Positions 8,453 through 16,143 of a DNA stretch of 64,000 nt are shown here, in pieces. Source of the stretch: JAGOEY01 sp017997515 (GTDB lineage Bacteria; Pseudomonadota; Gammaproteobacteria; Burkholderiales; Burkholderiaceae_C); contig CP111109.1 of assembly GCA_026314275.1 (NCBI GenBank), positions 992,001-1,056,000 of the forward strand, given 5' to 3'. The notes beneath the pieces were generated by a model. It had not been told where the DNA came from, searched no databases, and saw nothing but the letters and a program-made list of their open reading frames with translations. Made by a program: the position numbers and the translations under genes. Positions within the stretch are counted from its first letter, which is position 1; each line of letters opens with the position of its first letter.

Positions 8453-9417
8453 GAGATATGGCCCGGCGCACTGCTGTCATCCAGCTTTAAACCCTTGGGC
8501 AGCGGGAACTTGATGGTTTCCTCAATGCCGTCCATCTTGCGCACCGACACCGCGCCCAGCGCCTTGACGCGGTCAATCACCTCACGCACCAGCACCTCGG
8601 GGGCCGAGGCTCCGGCGGTGAGGCCGATGCGGGTTTTGCCCTCGAACCAGGCGGGCTGCAGCTCGGCGGCGGAATCGACCATGTAACTCTCGGTACCCAG
8701 GCGCTGCGCCAGTTCACGCAGGCGGTTGCTGTTGGAGCTGGTGGGGCTGCCCACCACAATCACCAAATCCACCTGCGGGCTCATCACCTTGACGGCGTCC
8801 TGCCGGTTCTGGGTGGCGTAACAAATGTCCTGGTGTTTGGGCTCGCGCACCAAGGGGAAACGTGCACGCACGGCGGCGGCAATCTCGGCGGCGTCGTCCA
8901 CACTCAGCGTGGTCTGGGTGACGACGGCCAGCTTCACGGTCTGCGCGGGCTGCATCTTGGCCACGTCAGCCACGTCTTCCACCAGGTGGATACCGCTGGT
9001 CAGCTGGCCCATCGTGCCTTCGACTTCGGGGTGGCCCTTGTGGCCGATCATGATGAACTCGAAGCCTTCTTTCGCCAGCTTGGCCACTTCGACATGCACC
9101 TTGGTCACCAGCGGGCAGGTGGCGTCGAAGATGGAGAAGCCCCGGTCGCGGGCCTCTTGCTGCACAGCCTTGCTCACGCCGTGGGCGCTGAACACCAATG
9201 TGGCACCGGGTGGCACGTCGGACAACTCTTCGATAAAGATCGCGCCCTTCGACTTCAGCTCGTTCACCACATAGGTGTTGTGCACGATCTCGTGGCGCAC
9301 ATAAATCGGCGCGCCAAACTTGGCCAAGGCGCGCTCGACAATTTCAATCGCCCGGTCCACACCCGCACAAAAACCACGCGGCTCGGCCAGCAGGACTTCC
9401 TGGATGCCCTGGTTCAT
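8449..9417 (-). CDS. ispH: 4-hydroxy-3-methylbut-2-enyl diphosphate reductase
   Basis: This 322-residue iron-sulfur enzyme performs the last step of the MEP pathway, making IPP and DMAPP. The three cluster cysteines are visible as PRGFCAGV, FDATCPLV and DICYATQNRQ. The conserved glutamate region and the SPTSSNSNRL substrate-binding motif are also present. The start overlaps the stop of the upstream FKBP gene by 4 bp; the pairing with an SlpA-type isomerase matches the fkpB-ispH arrangement of E. coli. Confidence 0.97.
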   Translation of the reverse strand: MNQGIQEVLLAEPRGFCAGVDRAIEIVERALAKFGAPIYVRHEIVHNTYVVNELKSKGAIFIEELSDVPPGATLVFSAHGVSKAVQQEARDRGFSIFDATCPLVTKVHVEVAKLAKEGFEFIMIGHKGHPEVEGTMGQLTSGIHLVEDVADVAKMQPAQTVKLAVVTQTTLSVDDAAEIAAAVRARFPLVREPKHQDICYATQNRQDAVKVMSPQVDLVIVVGSPTSSNSNRLRELAQRLGTESYMVDSAAELQPAWFEGKTRIGLTAGASAPEVLVREVIDRVKALGAVSVRKMDGIEETIKFPLPKGLKLDDSSAPGHIS

Positions 9418-9869
9418 AACACGCCGATCAGTTGCACTTCAAAGGTGACGGGCTGGCCCGCCAGCGGGTGGTTGAAGTCGAACTGCACCGCCGTGTCGTT
9501 GCTGTCGATCACCGCACCGGCGTAACTGCCTGTGCCGTCGGGTGTGGGGAACTGCACCACGTCACCCACCGCGTATTTCTCCAGCGGGTCGCCCAGTTTG
9601 TGCAGCAATGCACGCGCCACCCACTGCTGCATATCGGCATTACGCTCACCAAAAGCTTCACCGGCAGGCAGATCGAACGAGGTGCGTGTTCCCTCGGCCA
9701 GGCCCAGCAGGCGCTGCTCGACGGCAGGCGACAACTCACCGGTGCCCAGCGACAGCGTGGCCGGTTTGTCGTTGAAGGTGTTGATGATGTCGCCTGCAGG
9801 GCCGGACAGGCGGTAGTGCAGCGTGAGGAAGGACCCGGCTTCAACGCGGGCGATGGTGGTGTCTGGCAT
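9414..9869 (-). CDS. FKBP-type peptidyl-prolyl isomerase, SlpA/FkpB type
   Basis: The 151-residue protein has an FKBP core interrupted by an insert-in-flap chaperone domain (about residues 70-125), as in SlpA. Typical elements are LTLHYRL near the N-terminus, SLGTGELSPAVEQRLLGL, and FDFNHPLAGQPVTFEV near the C-terminus. It catalyses prolyl isomerisation and acts as a folding helper in the cytoplasm; there is no signal peptide. It is translationally coupled to ispH. Confidence 0.92.
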   Translation of the reverse strand: MPDTTIARVEAGSFLTLHYRLSGPAGDIINTFNDKPATLSLGTGELSPAVEQRLLGLAEGTRTSFDLPAGEAFGERNADMQQWVARALLHKLGDPLEKYAVGDVVQFPTPDGTGSYAGAVIDSNDTAVQFDFNHPLAGQPVTFEVQLIGVL

Positions 9870-9897
9870 GGAAGAAGTCCCGATAAACTGGAGTCAC

Positions 9898-9986
9898 TAC
9901 ACACCCCCAGGCTTCGCTGCGCTCTCGCCACCCCCTTGCAGGGGGCGATACCAGCAGCCTGGCAAAGCCAGTTCTGCGGTATCCCT
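9898..9986 (-). repeat. Dispersed repeat family 2, copy B
   Basis: The plus strand reads as the reverse complement of copies A, C and D: it begins CACCCCCAGGCTTCGCTGCG, carries the hairpin CCCCCTTGCAGGGGG and ends GCGGTATCC. It fills much of the 213-bp gap between the FKBP gene and radC; the rest of the gap (9987-10082) shows nothing else clear. Confidence 0.75.
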
Positions 9987-10082
9987 GAAAAAAGCAGCGC
10001 ACACTTCGCAGAAGAGCTTGGCGGGTTCAGTAGTTACAAAATTACCCTCCATTGTAGAAACCCAACCCACCTCTCATCCGCC

Positions 10083-10769
10083 ATGGCCCTAAAAGACCTT
10101 CCTGCTGATGCCCAGCCCCGCGAAAAGCTGCTGGCGCGTGGCCCCGGTGCGCTGGCCGACGCCGAGCTGCTGGCGCTGCTGCTGCGCACCGGCATCGTCG
10201 GCAAAGGGGTGTTGCAGCTGGCGCAGGAGCTGCTGGAGCCGCCGCCTGTGGGCTTTGGCGGGCTGGCCGGGCTGCTGCACACCACGGCGGACGACCTGGG
10301 CCGCATCAAGGGACTGGGGCCGGCCAAACGGGCCGAGCTGGTGGCGGTGCTGGAGCTGGCGCGCCGGGCGCTGGCCGAGCAGCTCAAAACCCGAGAGATC
10401 TTCGACACCCCCGGCAGCCTGAAGCAGTACCTGCAGCTGCAGCTGGGTGCCCGCCCGCACGAGGTGTTTGCCGTGGTTTTCCTTGACAGCCAGCACCGCT
10501 TGCTGGCGCTGGAGGAGCTGTTTCGCGGCACGCTGACACAAACCAGTGTGTACCCGCGTGAGGTGGTGCTGCGCGCGCTGCACCACAACGCCGCCGCCGT
10601 GGTGCTGGCGCACAACCACCCCAGTGGCAGCGTGCAGCCGTCGCGCGCCGACGAGGCGCTGACGCAGACGCTCAAAAGTGCGCTGGCGCTGGTCGACGTG
10701 CGGGTGCTGGACCACATCATCGTGGCCCCCGGGCAGGCCCTGTCGCTGACCGAAACCGGGCGCATGTGA
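10083..10769 (+). CDS. radC: RadC-family JAMM/MPN domain protein
   Basis: The 228-residue protein has an N-terminal helix-hairpin-helix region (about residues 1-100) and a C-terminal MPN+ metalloprotease-like domain. The metal-binding motif HNHPSG, followed by a Ser and Asp (SVQPSRAD), is intact. Despite the historical link to DNA repair the biochemical role of RadC is unsettled. The start MALKDLPADAQPREKLL at 10083 is the usual RadC N-terminus. The stop overlaps the next gene's start as TGATG. Confidence 0.93.
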   Translation: MALKDLPADAQPREKLLARGPGALADAELLALLLRTGIVGKGVLQLAQELLEPPPVGFGGLAGLLHTTADDLGRIKGLGPAKRAELVAVLELARRALAEQLKTREIFDTPGSLKQYLQLQLGARPHEVFAVVFLDSQHRLLALEELFRGTLTQTSVYPREVVLRALHHNAAAVVLAHNHPSGSVQPSRADEALTQTLKSALALVDVRVLDHIIVAPGQALSLTETGRM

Positions 10770-11419
10770 TGAAAGCCAAGTCCCTGCAAGACCTGCAGCT
10801 GATGCAGAAAAAGATCACGGAAACCCGCGCCCAGGCTGCCGCGCAAGAGGCCGCGCGCCAGGCCGAACAGGCGCGTTTGCTGGCCGCCAAAGAGCTGTTC
10901 ACCCGCAGCGTGGGCCGCGTGAAACCGCTGCCGCACAAACCCGTGGCGGCCCTGCAACCCGACCCACCGCCGCCCATCCCCGTGCAGCACCAGAAGGACG
11001 AAGCCGAGGTGATGCGCGAGTCGATCAGCGACAACTTTGACGTGAGTTCGCTGCTCGACACCGACGACGCTTTAAGTTTTCGCCGCCCGGGCATCAGCGT
11101 CGAGGTGACACGCAAATTGCGCCGGGGTGAGTGGAGCATCCAGCGCGAGATCGACTTACACGGCATGCGCACCGACGAGGCGCGCGAGGCGCTCGGCCCC
11201 TTCATCCGCGAGGCGCACAAACACGGCATCCGCTGCGTGCGGGTGGTGCACGGCAAAGGCCTGGGCTCCCCCGGCAAAACCCCGGTGCTCAAGGGCCGCG
11301 TGCAGAGCTGGCTGGTGCAGAAGAAGGAAGTGCTGGCTTTTGTGCAGGCCAAACCGGCCGAAGGTGGCGCGGGTGCGCTGGTGGTGCTGCTGATTCCGAT
11401 GCAGCCCCGGCACGGCTGA
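10769..11419 (+). CDS. Smr-domain protein (putative nuclease)
   Basis: The 216-residue protein has a charged N-terminal half with a likely helical/coiled segment (residues 5-45) and a C-terminal Smr domain (about residues 125-205). The hallmarks IDLHGMRTDEA and RVVHGKGLGS are present. Smr domains of this type are DNA or RNA endonucleases; YfcN/SmrB of E. coli cuts mRNA at collided ribosomes, but this protein is not clearly that orthologue. It is coupled to radC by start/stop overlap. Confidence 0.88.
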   Translation: MKAKSLQDLQLMQKKITETRAQAAAQEAARQAEQARLLAAKELFTRSVGRVKPLPHKPVAALQPDPPPPIPVQHQKDEAEVMRESISDNFDVSSLLDTDDALSFRRPGISVEVTRKLRRGEWSIQREIDLHGMRTDEAREALGPFIREAHKHGIRCVRVVHGKGLGSPGKTPVLKGRVQSWLVQKKEVLAFVQAKPAEGGAGALVVLLIPMQPRHG

Positions 11420-11423
11420 TTTT

Positions 11424-11490
11424 TAAGCAAAAAACAGCCCCTAGCGCCCGTTGCATATGCGCAAGCAGCTATCTATTTAATAGCAATTTC
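11424..11490 (-). repeat. Dispersed repeat family 1, between convergent genes
   Basis: On the minus strand it reads TTAAATAGATAGCTGCTTGC, a spacer, then GGGCGCTAGGGGC and a T-run. It lies between the convergent Smr and lipase-like genes and could serve as a terminator hairpin for either. Confidence 0.8.
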
Positions 11491-11518
11491 CGCACACCAC
11501 CGCTGCGCCAAATTCAGC

Positions 11519-13012
11519 CTACTTCGACAGCTCCAGCCGCAGCCGCGCCTTGAAGCCCTTTTGCGATGACAGGGCGATCCAGTAGTGCGTGCCATCCCAC
11601 TCCGCCAGCGTGCCCGCACCTTCGCTCCAGCGCTCGTCGGTGCGCTGGCAGCGCACGTTCCAGCCGTCCGCCGTGGGGGTGGTCTTGATGGTGAGGGTGT
11701 CGCGGAACAGGTATTCACCCTCGACATGCTGGTCGAGCCAGAGCTTTTGGTCGATGGTGTACCCCGTGGTCGAGACCGCCAGCTCCACGCTGAACACCAC
11801 GGTCTTGCCCACGGTGACTTTGGAGGTGTCGAGAAACACCGAAAACAGCACCGGCGAGCGGGGTGCATCCAGCCCGGCCTGCCCCACCCGCAGCAGCTCG
11901 TCGAAGCTGCGCATGATGGCGCTGAAGGTGCTGCAGCGGCGCTCGGTCAGCGCGTAGCTGTTGGCGCCGCGTGGTGCCACCCGGGCCTCGAAGTAGTACG
12001 AGGCCCGCACCGTGCGGCCTGCGTCCTTGGCCTTTTGCACCGAGGGCGGCAGCGGCAGCGCATCCACCTCCAGCACACCGTCCACCCGCAGGTCACCGAA
12101 CAAAAACCGCACCAGGTTCTGGTAACCCTCTTCCGAGTTGACCACGCCGTACGGCCCGCTGTGGCTGCGGTAGGCAAAGGCGCGCGGCGCGCCCTGCACC
12201 GTGGCGTTGTCGATCTGCACCAGGCCGTCGCTCATCTCGCCGGCCAGCGCGCGCGACAGGCCTAACGCCACGGCGTAGTCGCTGTGGTTGGTGCCGACAA
12301 AACAGAAAAACCGCTGCGGGTCGAACTTGCCGTCCAGGGAATCGACCCGCGCGCTGCCCGCAGGCAGCCCCAGGTAATCGGCCATGACGGAGCGGTTGAA
12401 GTTGTTCATGTCCCACAGGCCCAGCAGCGCTGGCACGTTGAGGCCCGCCATCTCGATGCCGTTGTGCGGCGTGGCATAGGTGAACACCTTGTCCACCAGC
12501 GCCCGGTCGGCCGGGGTGCTGACGGCGTCGTTCTGCAGAAAACAACGGCACACCAGACCGCCCATCGAATGTGCGACCAGGTGCACCTTGAACCCGGCCA
12601 GCGCCTCGGCATCATCGCCGCAGACCTGCACGCGCAGCCGGTGGACCAGATCCCGCAGTCCCTCTGCGGCCGCCACGATGGACGGCGCCTTGCCCGCGCC
12701 CAGGTCCGGGTCGGCGCTGTCGTAATAGCGGTAGATAACCACGCTGCGCGCGGGCACCGGGCCGATGATCTCGGTGCCGTCGGTGTAGATGTCGCGGTAG
12801 CCGCAGTCCTTCATCAAGCGCACCAGGGGCGACTCGAACACATGCCGCCGCACCTGGCCGTCCCAGGCCTGGCGCAGCTTGGTCGCCCCCACGTTGAAGC
12901 CCATGTAGGGCGAGGAGACAGCGTCAGCGATCTCGGCCGGCGTCATCGCGTAGCCGCGCACATAAACGATGGGCCAATACGGAGCGAGGACGGGGGCGGG
13001 GACAGTAGCCAT
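11519..13012 (-). CDS. Alpha/beta-hydrolase, lipase/PGAP1-like
   Basis: The 497-residue protein carries the nucleophile elbow AHSMGGLVCR near residue 168, preceded by an oxyanion segment VYVRGYAM at the N-terminus, and a TPHNGIEM segment as in PGAP1- and lipase-like hydrolases. It should cleave esters or acyl groups. The C-terminal 150 residues are beta-rich and not recognised; they may form a lid or a lipid/protein-binding domain. No signal peptide is visible, so the enzyme is probably cytoplasmic. The substrate is unknown. Confidence 0.75.
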   Translation of the reverse strand: MATVPAPVLAPYWPIVYVRGYAMTPAEIADAVSSPYMGFNVGATKLRQAWDGQVRRHVFESPLVRLMKDCGYRDIYTDGTEIIGPVPARSVVIYRYYDSADPDLGAGKAPSIVAAAEGLRDLVHRLRVQVCGDDAEALAGFKVHLVAHSMGGLVCRCFLQNDAVSTPADRALVDKVFTYATPHNGIEMAGLNVPALLGLWDMNNFNRSVMADYLGLPAGSARVDSLDGKFDPQRFFCFVGTNHSDYAVALGLSRALAGEMSDGLVQIDNATVQGAPRAFAYRSHSGPYGVVNSEEGYQNLVRFLFGDLRVDGVLEVDALPLPPSVQKAKDAGRTVRASYYFEARVAPRGANSYALTERRCSTFSAIMRSFDELLRVGQAGLDAPRSPVLFSVFLDTSKVTVGKTVVFSVELAVSTTGYTIDQKLWLDQHVEGEYLFRDTLTIKTTPTADGWNVRCQRTDERWSEGAGTLAEWDGTHYWIALSSQKGFKARLRLELSK

Positions 13013-13089
13013 GGCGTGGACTCCTGCAGGCGGGATGCCCCCAATTCAAAACCCCGGCCGGTGAAAAGTCAAACCGGCCCGCGCAGGGC

Positions 13090-13494
13090 CTACCCGCCCC
13101 GGTTCCGCATCCAGTCCGCCGTCTGGAAAAAGCTGTCACGCAGCCGGGCGCGCAAATCGTCGGGCACCCCGGTCTCGCCCATCGCCTGGTCCATACAGGC
13201 CAGCCACTGGTCACGCTCCAGGATACCGATGGAGAACGGCATGTGGCGTGCCCGCAGGCGCGGGTGGCCAAACTGTTCGGTGTAGTGCTGCGGCCCGCCC
13301 AGCCAACCACACAGGAACCAGAACAGGCGCTGGCGCGCGTTGTCCAGCGTGTCGCCGTGGCTGGCGCGCAGGGCTTTGTATCCGGGCTCCAGATCCATCA
13401 GGTCGTAGAAACGCTCGGTCAGCGCTTTGACCTTGTCTTCGCCGCCGATCCATTCAAACGGGGTGGCGAAGGGGGATTTTTCCTGGATCTGCAT
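13090..13494 (-). CDS. Group II truncated haemoglobin
   Basis: The 134-residue protein matches TrHb2 globins. The proximal histidine lies in RARHMPFSIG and the conserved Trp near the C-terminus (QTADWMRN) is present; the early helix contains FYDLMDLEP and the WLGGPQHYTEQFG segment is typical. Such proteins bind O2 or NO and are linked to nitrosative or oxidative stress or to O2 supply. It is downstream of nothing on the same strand within 100 bp, so it probably has its own promoter. Confidence 0.93.
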   Translation of the reverse strand: MQIQEKSPFATPFEWIGGEDKVKALTERFYDLMDLEPGYKALRASHGDTLDNARQRLFWFLCGWLGGPQHYTEQFGHPRLRARHMPFSIGILERDQWLACMDQAMGETGVPDDLRARLRDSFFQTADWMRNRGG

Positions 13495-13516
13495 GGGGTG
13501 GTAGGTACGGCTGTGG

Positions 13517-13592
13517 AGCAGCTATTTTAAGCATCAAAATGGCATTTTGCGCACGCTGCATCTGCGCAACCAGCTACAAAAACAATAGCAAT
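13517..13592 (-). repeat. Dispersed repeat family 1, diverged
   Basis: On the minus strand it contains TTGTAGCTGGTTGCGCAGAT, a spacer, GTGCGCAAAATGCC and a further AATAGCTGC. It fills the gap between the MFS gene end and the haemoglobin gene start, so it also lies in the haemoglobin upstream region. Confidence 0.65.
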
Positions 13593-13598
13593 CACTCC

Positions 13599-15038
13599 TC
13601 ACAGCGCGCCACGTGCGCGAGAACGCCCCGTCAGCGCAAGCACCAGTGCAACGGCCACCAGCACAGCGGCCACCGCAAAGGCCACTCGCAAGCCCCAGGC
13701 CACGGCCTCGGGCTGCGCTGTGGTGGTGTCGGGCACCGCCACGGCATAGGCAAACACCGCGCCCATCAGCGAGGCCCCGGTGACCAGGCCCAGGTTGCGC
13801 GACAAGCCCAGCAGGCCGGAGATGACTCCGCGCTGGTCGGCCCGTACACCGGCCATCACGGCGGCGTTGTTGGCGGTCTGGAACAGCGCGTAGCCGACAG
13901 TGACCAGCACGATGGGGCCGATATAGCCGGGGATACCCAGCGCCGTGGGCAGCAGCGCCAAAGCGGTGCAGCCCGCCAAGGCCACCGCCAGCCCCACAGC
14001 GGTCATACGCTGCGCGCCAAACCGGTCGGCCAACTTGCCAGCGGGCACGCCAGTCAGCGCAGCGGCCAGCGGCCCGGTGGACAAGACCAGCCCGACCATC
14101 GCCGCGTCCAGCCCCAGGCCCCGCGCCAAGTAGAACGGCCCGACCACCAGCGTGGCCATCACCACCGTGGAGACCAGTGCGCCCATGGCCAGGGCGGCAC
14201 GCAGGTGGGCATCGCGGAACAGGTCCATGCGCACCAAAGGCGACGCCGCCCGCTTCTGCGCCTGCACAAACAGGCCCGCGCCCAACACCGCTGCCAGCAG
14301 CAGCGCCGCGTTCAGCAGGCCCCAACGGCCGAGCCCCAGCGTCATGGCCAGCGCATACGCGGCCAAGGTCAGCGCCAGCAGCAGTGTGCCCAGGTAGTCA
14401 AAACCCAGCCGCCCCGCCTTGGGCCCATCGGCAGGCAGCGTGTGGTACGCGAGAAAAAATGCCAGCAGGCCCAGCGGCAGGTTGATAAAAAACAGCGCCT
14501 GCCAGCCCACCCCGGCGATCAACAGGCCGCCCAGCGAGGGGCCGAGCGCGGTGCCGATGGCCGACATCGTGCCCAGCAGGCCCATGGCGCTGCCGGTTTT
14601 GTCCTGGGGCACCGTCTGCGCCACCAAAGCCATCGTCAGCGCCATCATCACCGCCGCGCCCAGCCCCTGCAGCGCCCGGGCGGCGATCAGCAGCCCGAGT
14701 GTGGGGGCCATGCCGCACAACACCGACGCCAGCGTGAACAGCGCAATCCCCGCCAGCAGCAGCCGACGCCGGCCCACCATGTCGCCCAGCCGCCCGGCAC
14801 TGACCACCAGGGTGGTGGTGGCCAGCAGGTAGGCCAGCACCACCCACTGCACCTGCTGGAAAGGCGCGTTAAAGGCCCGCGCCAGGGTGGGCAACCCGAC
14901 GTTGGCGATGCTGGTGCCCAGGGAAGACAGCAGCATGGCCAGCGACAGGCTGGCAAGTGCCCAGCGGGCGGTGGGGGCCTGCGGCGTAACGCGGCTTATA
15001 AGGGGCGTGGGCTTCAACGTGAACTCCTGGTCGGGCAT
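13599..15038 (-). CDS. MFS exporter, DHA2 (14-helix) drug-efflux type
   Basis: The 479-residue membrane protein has the MFS motif A-like loop GRLGDMVGRRR after helix 2 and motif C-like LGPSLGGLL in helix 5, typical of drug:proton antiporters of the EmrB/QacA group. About 14 helices can be counted. The start at 15038 (MPDQEFTLKP) is preferred over one at 15110, which would run into the regulator's promoter region. It is divergent from the adjacent LysR gene, the classic regulator/target layout, so LysR control of this exporter is likely. Confidence 0.87.
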   Translation of the reverse strand: MPDQEFTLKPTPLISRVTPQAPTARWALASLSLAMLLSSLGTSIANVGLPTLARAFNAPFQQVQWVVLAYLLATTTLVVSAGRLGDMVGRRRLLLAGIALFTLASVLCGMAPTLGLLIAARALQGLGAAVMMALTMALVAQTVPQDKTGSAMGLLGTMSAIGTALGPSLGGLLIAGVGWQALFFINLPLGLLAFFLAYHTLPADGPKAGRLGFDYLGTLLLALTLAAYALAMTLGLGRWGLLNAALLLAAVLGAGLFVQAQKRAASPLVRMDLFRDAHLRAALAMGALVSTVVMATLVVGPFYLARGLGLDAAMVGLVLSTGPLAAALTGVPAGKLADRFGAQRMTAVGLAVALAGCTALALLPTALGIPGYIGPIVLVTVGYALFQTANNAAVMAGVRADQRGVISGLLGLSRNLGLVTGASLMGAVFAYAVAVPDTTTAQPEAVAWGLRVAFAVAAVLVAVALVLALTGRSRARGAL

Positions 15039-15163
15039 CCGGCTAGAGGGATAGGGATGACCTGCAGCGTAGTTTTTTACGACCCGTGGCGGAAGGCGCA
15101 GCGTTTGCACTTTATTCGTGCATCAAACGCCATGCCACCCGCAAACTCCGCTATCGTGAAGCC
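15039..15163. promoter_or_regulatory. Divergent promoter region between LysR and MFS genes
   Basis: The 125 bp separate two divergent genes and must contain both promoters. I could not fix a convincing LysR T-N11-A dyad by eye. Confidence 0.4.
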
Positions 15164-16063
15164 ATGGCCCTCCCCGATCTGAACCTGCTGGTCACGCTGG
15201 ACGTGTTGCTCACCGAAGGCAGCGTGGCACGCGCCGCCCGGCGTTTGCGGCTCAGCCCGTCGGCCATGAGCCGGGCGCTGGCGCGGCTGCGCGAGGCGAC
15301 GGGTGACCCGCTGCTGGTGCGCGCGGGCCGGGGCCTGGTGCCCACACCACGTGCGCTGGAGCTGCGCGAGCGGGTGGGCCAGCTGGTGCAGGACGCCACC
15401 GTGGTGCTGCGCCCGGTCGAAGCGATCAACCTGCAACAGCTGGAGCGCACCTTCACCCTGCGCACCCGCGAGGGGTTTGTCGAAAACTTCGGTGCCCGCC
15501 TGCTGGCACGTGTCAGCGCCGAGGCCCCCGGCGTGCGGCTGCGTTTTGTGCCCAAGCCGCATAAGGACAGCAGCCCGCTGCGCGACGGCAGTGTGGATCT
15601 GGAAACCGGTGTGGTCGGTGCGGCCACCGGCCCCGAGGTGCGGGTGCAGGCCTTGTTTCGCGACAGATTTATCGGTGTGGTGCGCAGCGGCCATCCGCTA
15701 GATCAAGGTGAAATCACCGCCGCCCGTTATGCGGCAGGCCAGCACATTGCGGTGTCGCGGCAAGGCACCGACAAAGGCCCAGTGGATGATGCCCTGCAAG
15801 CGCTGGGGCTGGAGCGGCACATTGCCACCAGCGTGGACAGTTTCTCAAGCGCGCTGGCCCTGGCGCGTGCGTCTGACTTGGTTGCCACGGTGCCCGAGCG
15901 GCACACCGGCAATCTGCGCACCGGCATGCTGAGTTTCACCCTGCCACTGGCCCTGCCGGACTTCACCGTGTCCTTGCTCTGGCACCCCCGGCAACACGCC
16001 GACCCGGCGCACCGCTGGCTGCGGGGGTGTGTGCGGGAGGTGTGTGGTGAAAATTTAGAGTGA
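15164..16063 (+). CDS. LysR-family transcriptional regulator
   Basis: The 299-residue protein has an N-terminal winged helix-turn-helix (residues 5-65, DLNLLVTLDVLLTEGSVARA and SPSAMSRALARLREATG) and a periplasmic-binding-like effector domain. The start at 15164 (MALPDLNLL) is the usual position relative to the HTH. It is divergent from the MFS exporter across a 125-bp gap that should hold both promoters and the LysR operator. The effector is unknown. Confidence 0.9.
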   Translation: MALPDLNLLVTLDVLLTEGSVARAARRLRLSPSAMSRALARLREATGDPLLVRAGRGLVPTPRALELRERVGQLVQDATVVLRPVEAINLQQLERTFTLRTREGFVENFGARLLARVSAEAPGVRLRFVPKPHKDSSPLRDGSVDLETGVVGAATGPEVRVQALFRDRFIGVVRSGHPLDQGEITAARYAAGQHIAVSRQGTDKGPVDDALQALGLERHIATSVDSFSSALALARASDLVATVPERHTGNLRTGMLSFTLPLALPDFTVSLLWHPRQHADPAHRWLRGCVREVCGENLE

Positions 16064-16065
16064 AA

Positions 16066-16116
16066 TTGGCCTCTAGCGCAGGTGGAAACTGCGCTAGCTG
16101 CTATCAAAACTATAGA
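16066..16116 (-). repeat. Dispersed repeat family 1 with a perfect hairpin
   Basis: The plus strand contains CTAGCGCAG-GTGGAAA-CTGCGCTAG, a perfect 9-bp stem, flanked by the family-typical GGCCT and AGCTGCTATCAAAACTAT. It separates the convergent LysR and FtsX-like genes and may act as a bidirectional terminator. Confidence 0.8.
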
Positions 16117-16143
16117 GAACCAGAGTCACGACTCCGAAGCACG

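Noticed and set aside
9432..10082. Upstream in-frame extension of radC by 217 residues
   Set aside because: It lies opposite the FKBP gene and across a family 2 repeat. RadC proteins start with the segment at 10083.
13539..15182. A 547-codon open frame opposite the MFS exporter
   Set aside because: Made almost wholly of His, Gln, Arg and Gly; antisense shadow of a clear 14-helix transporter.
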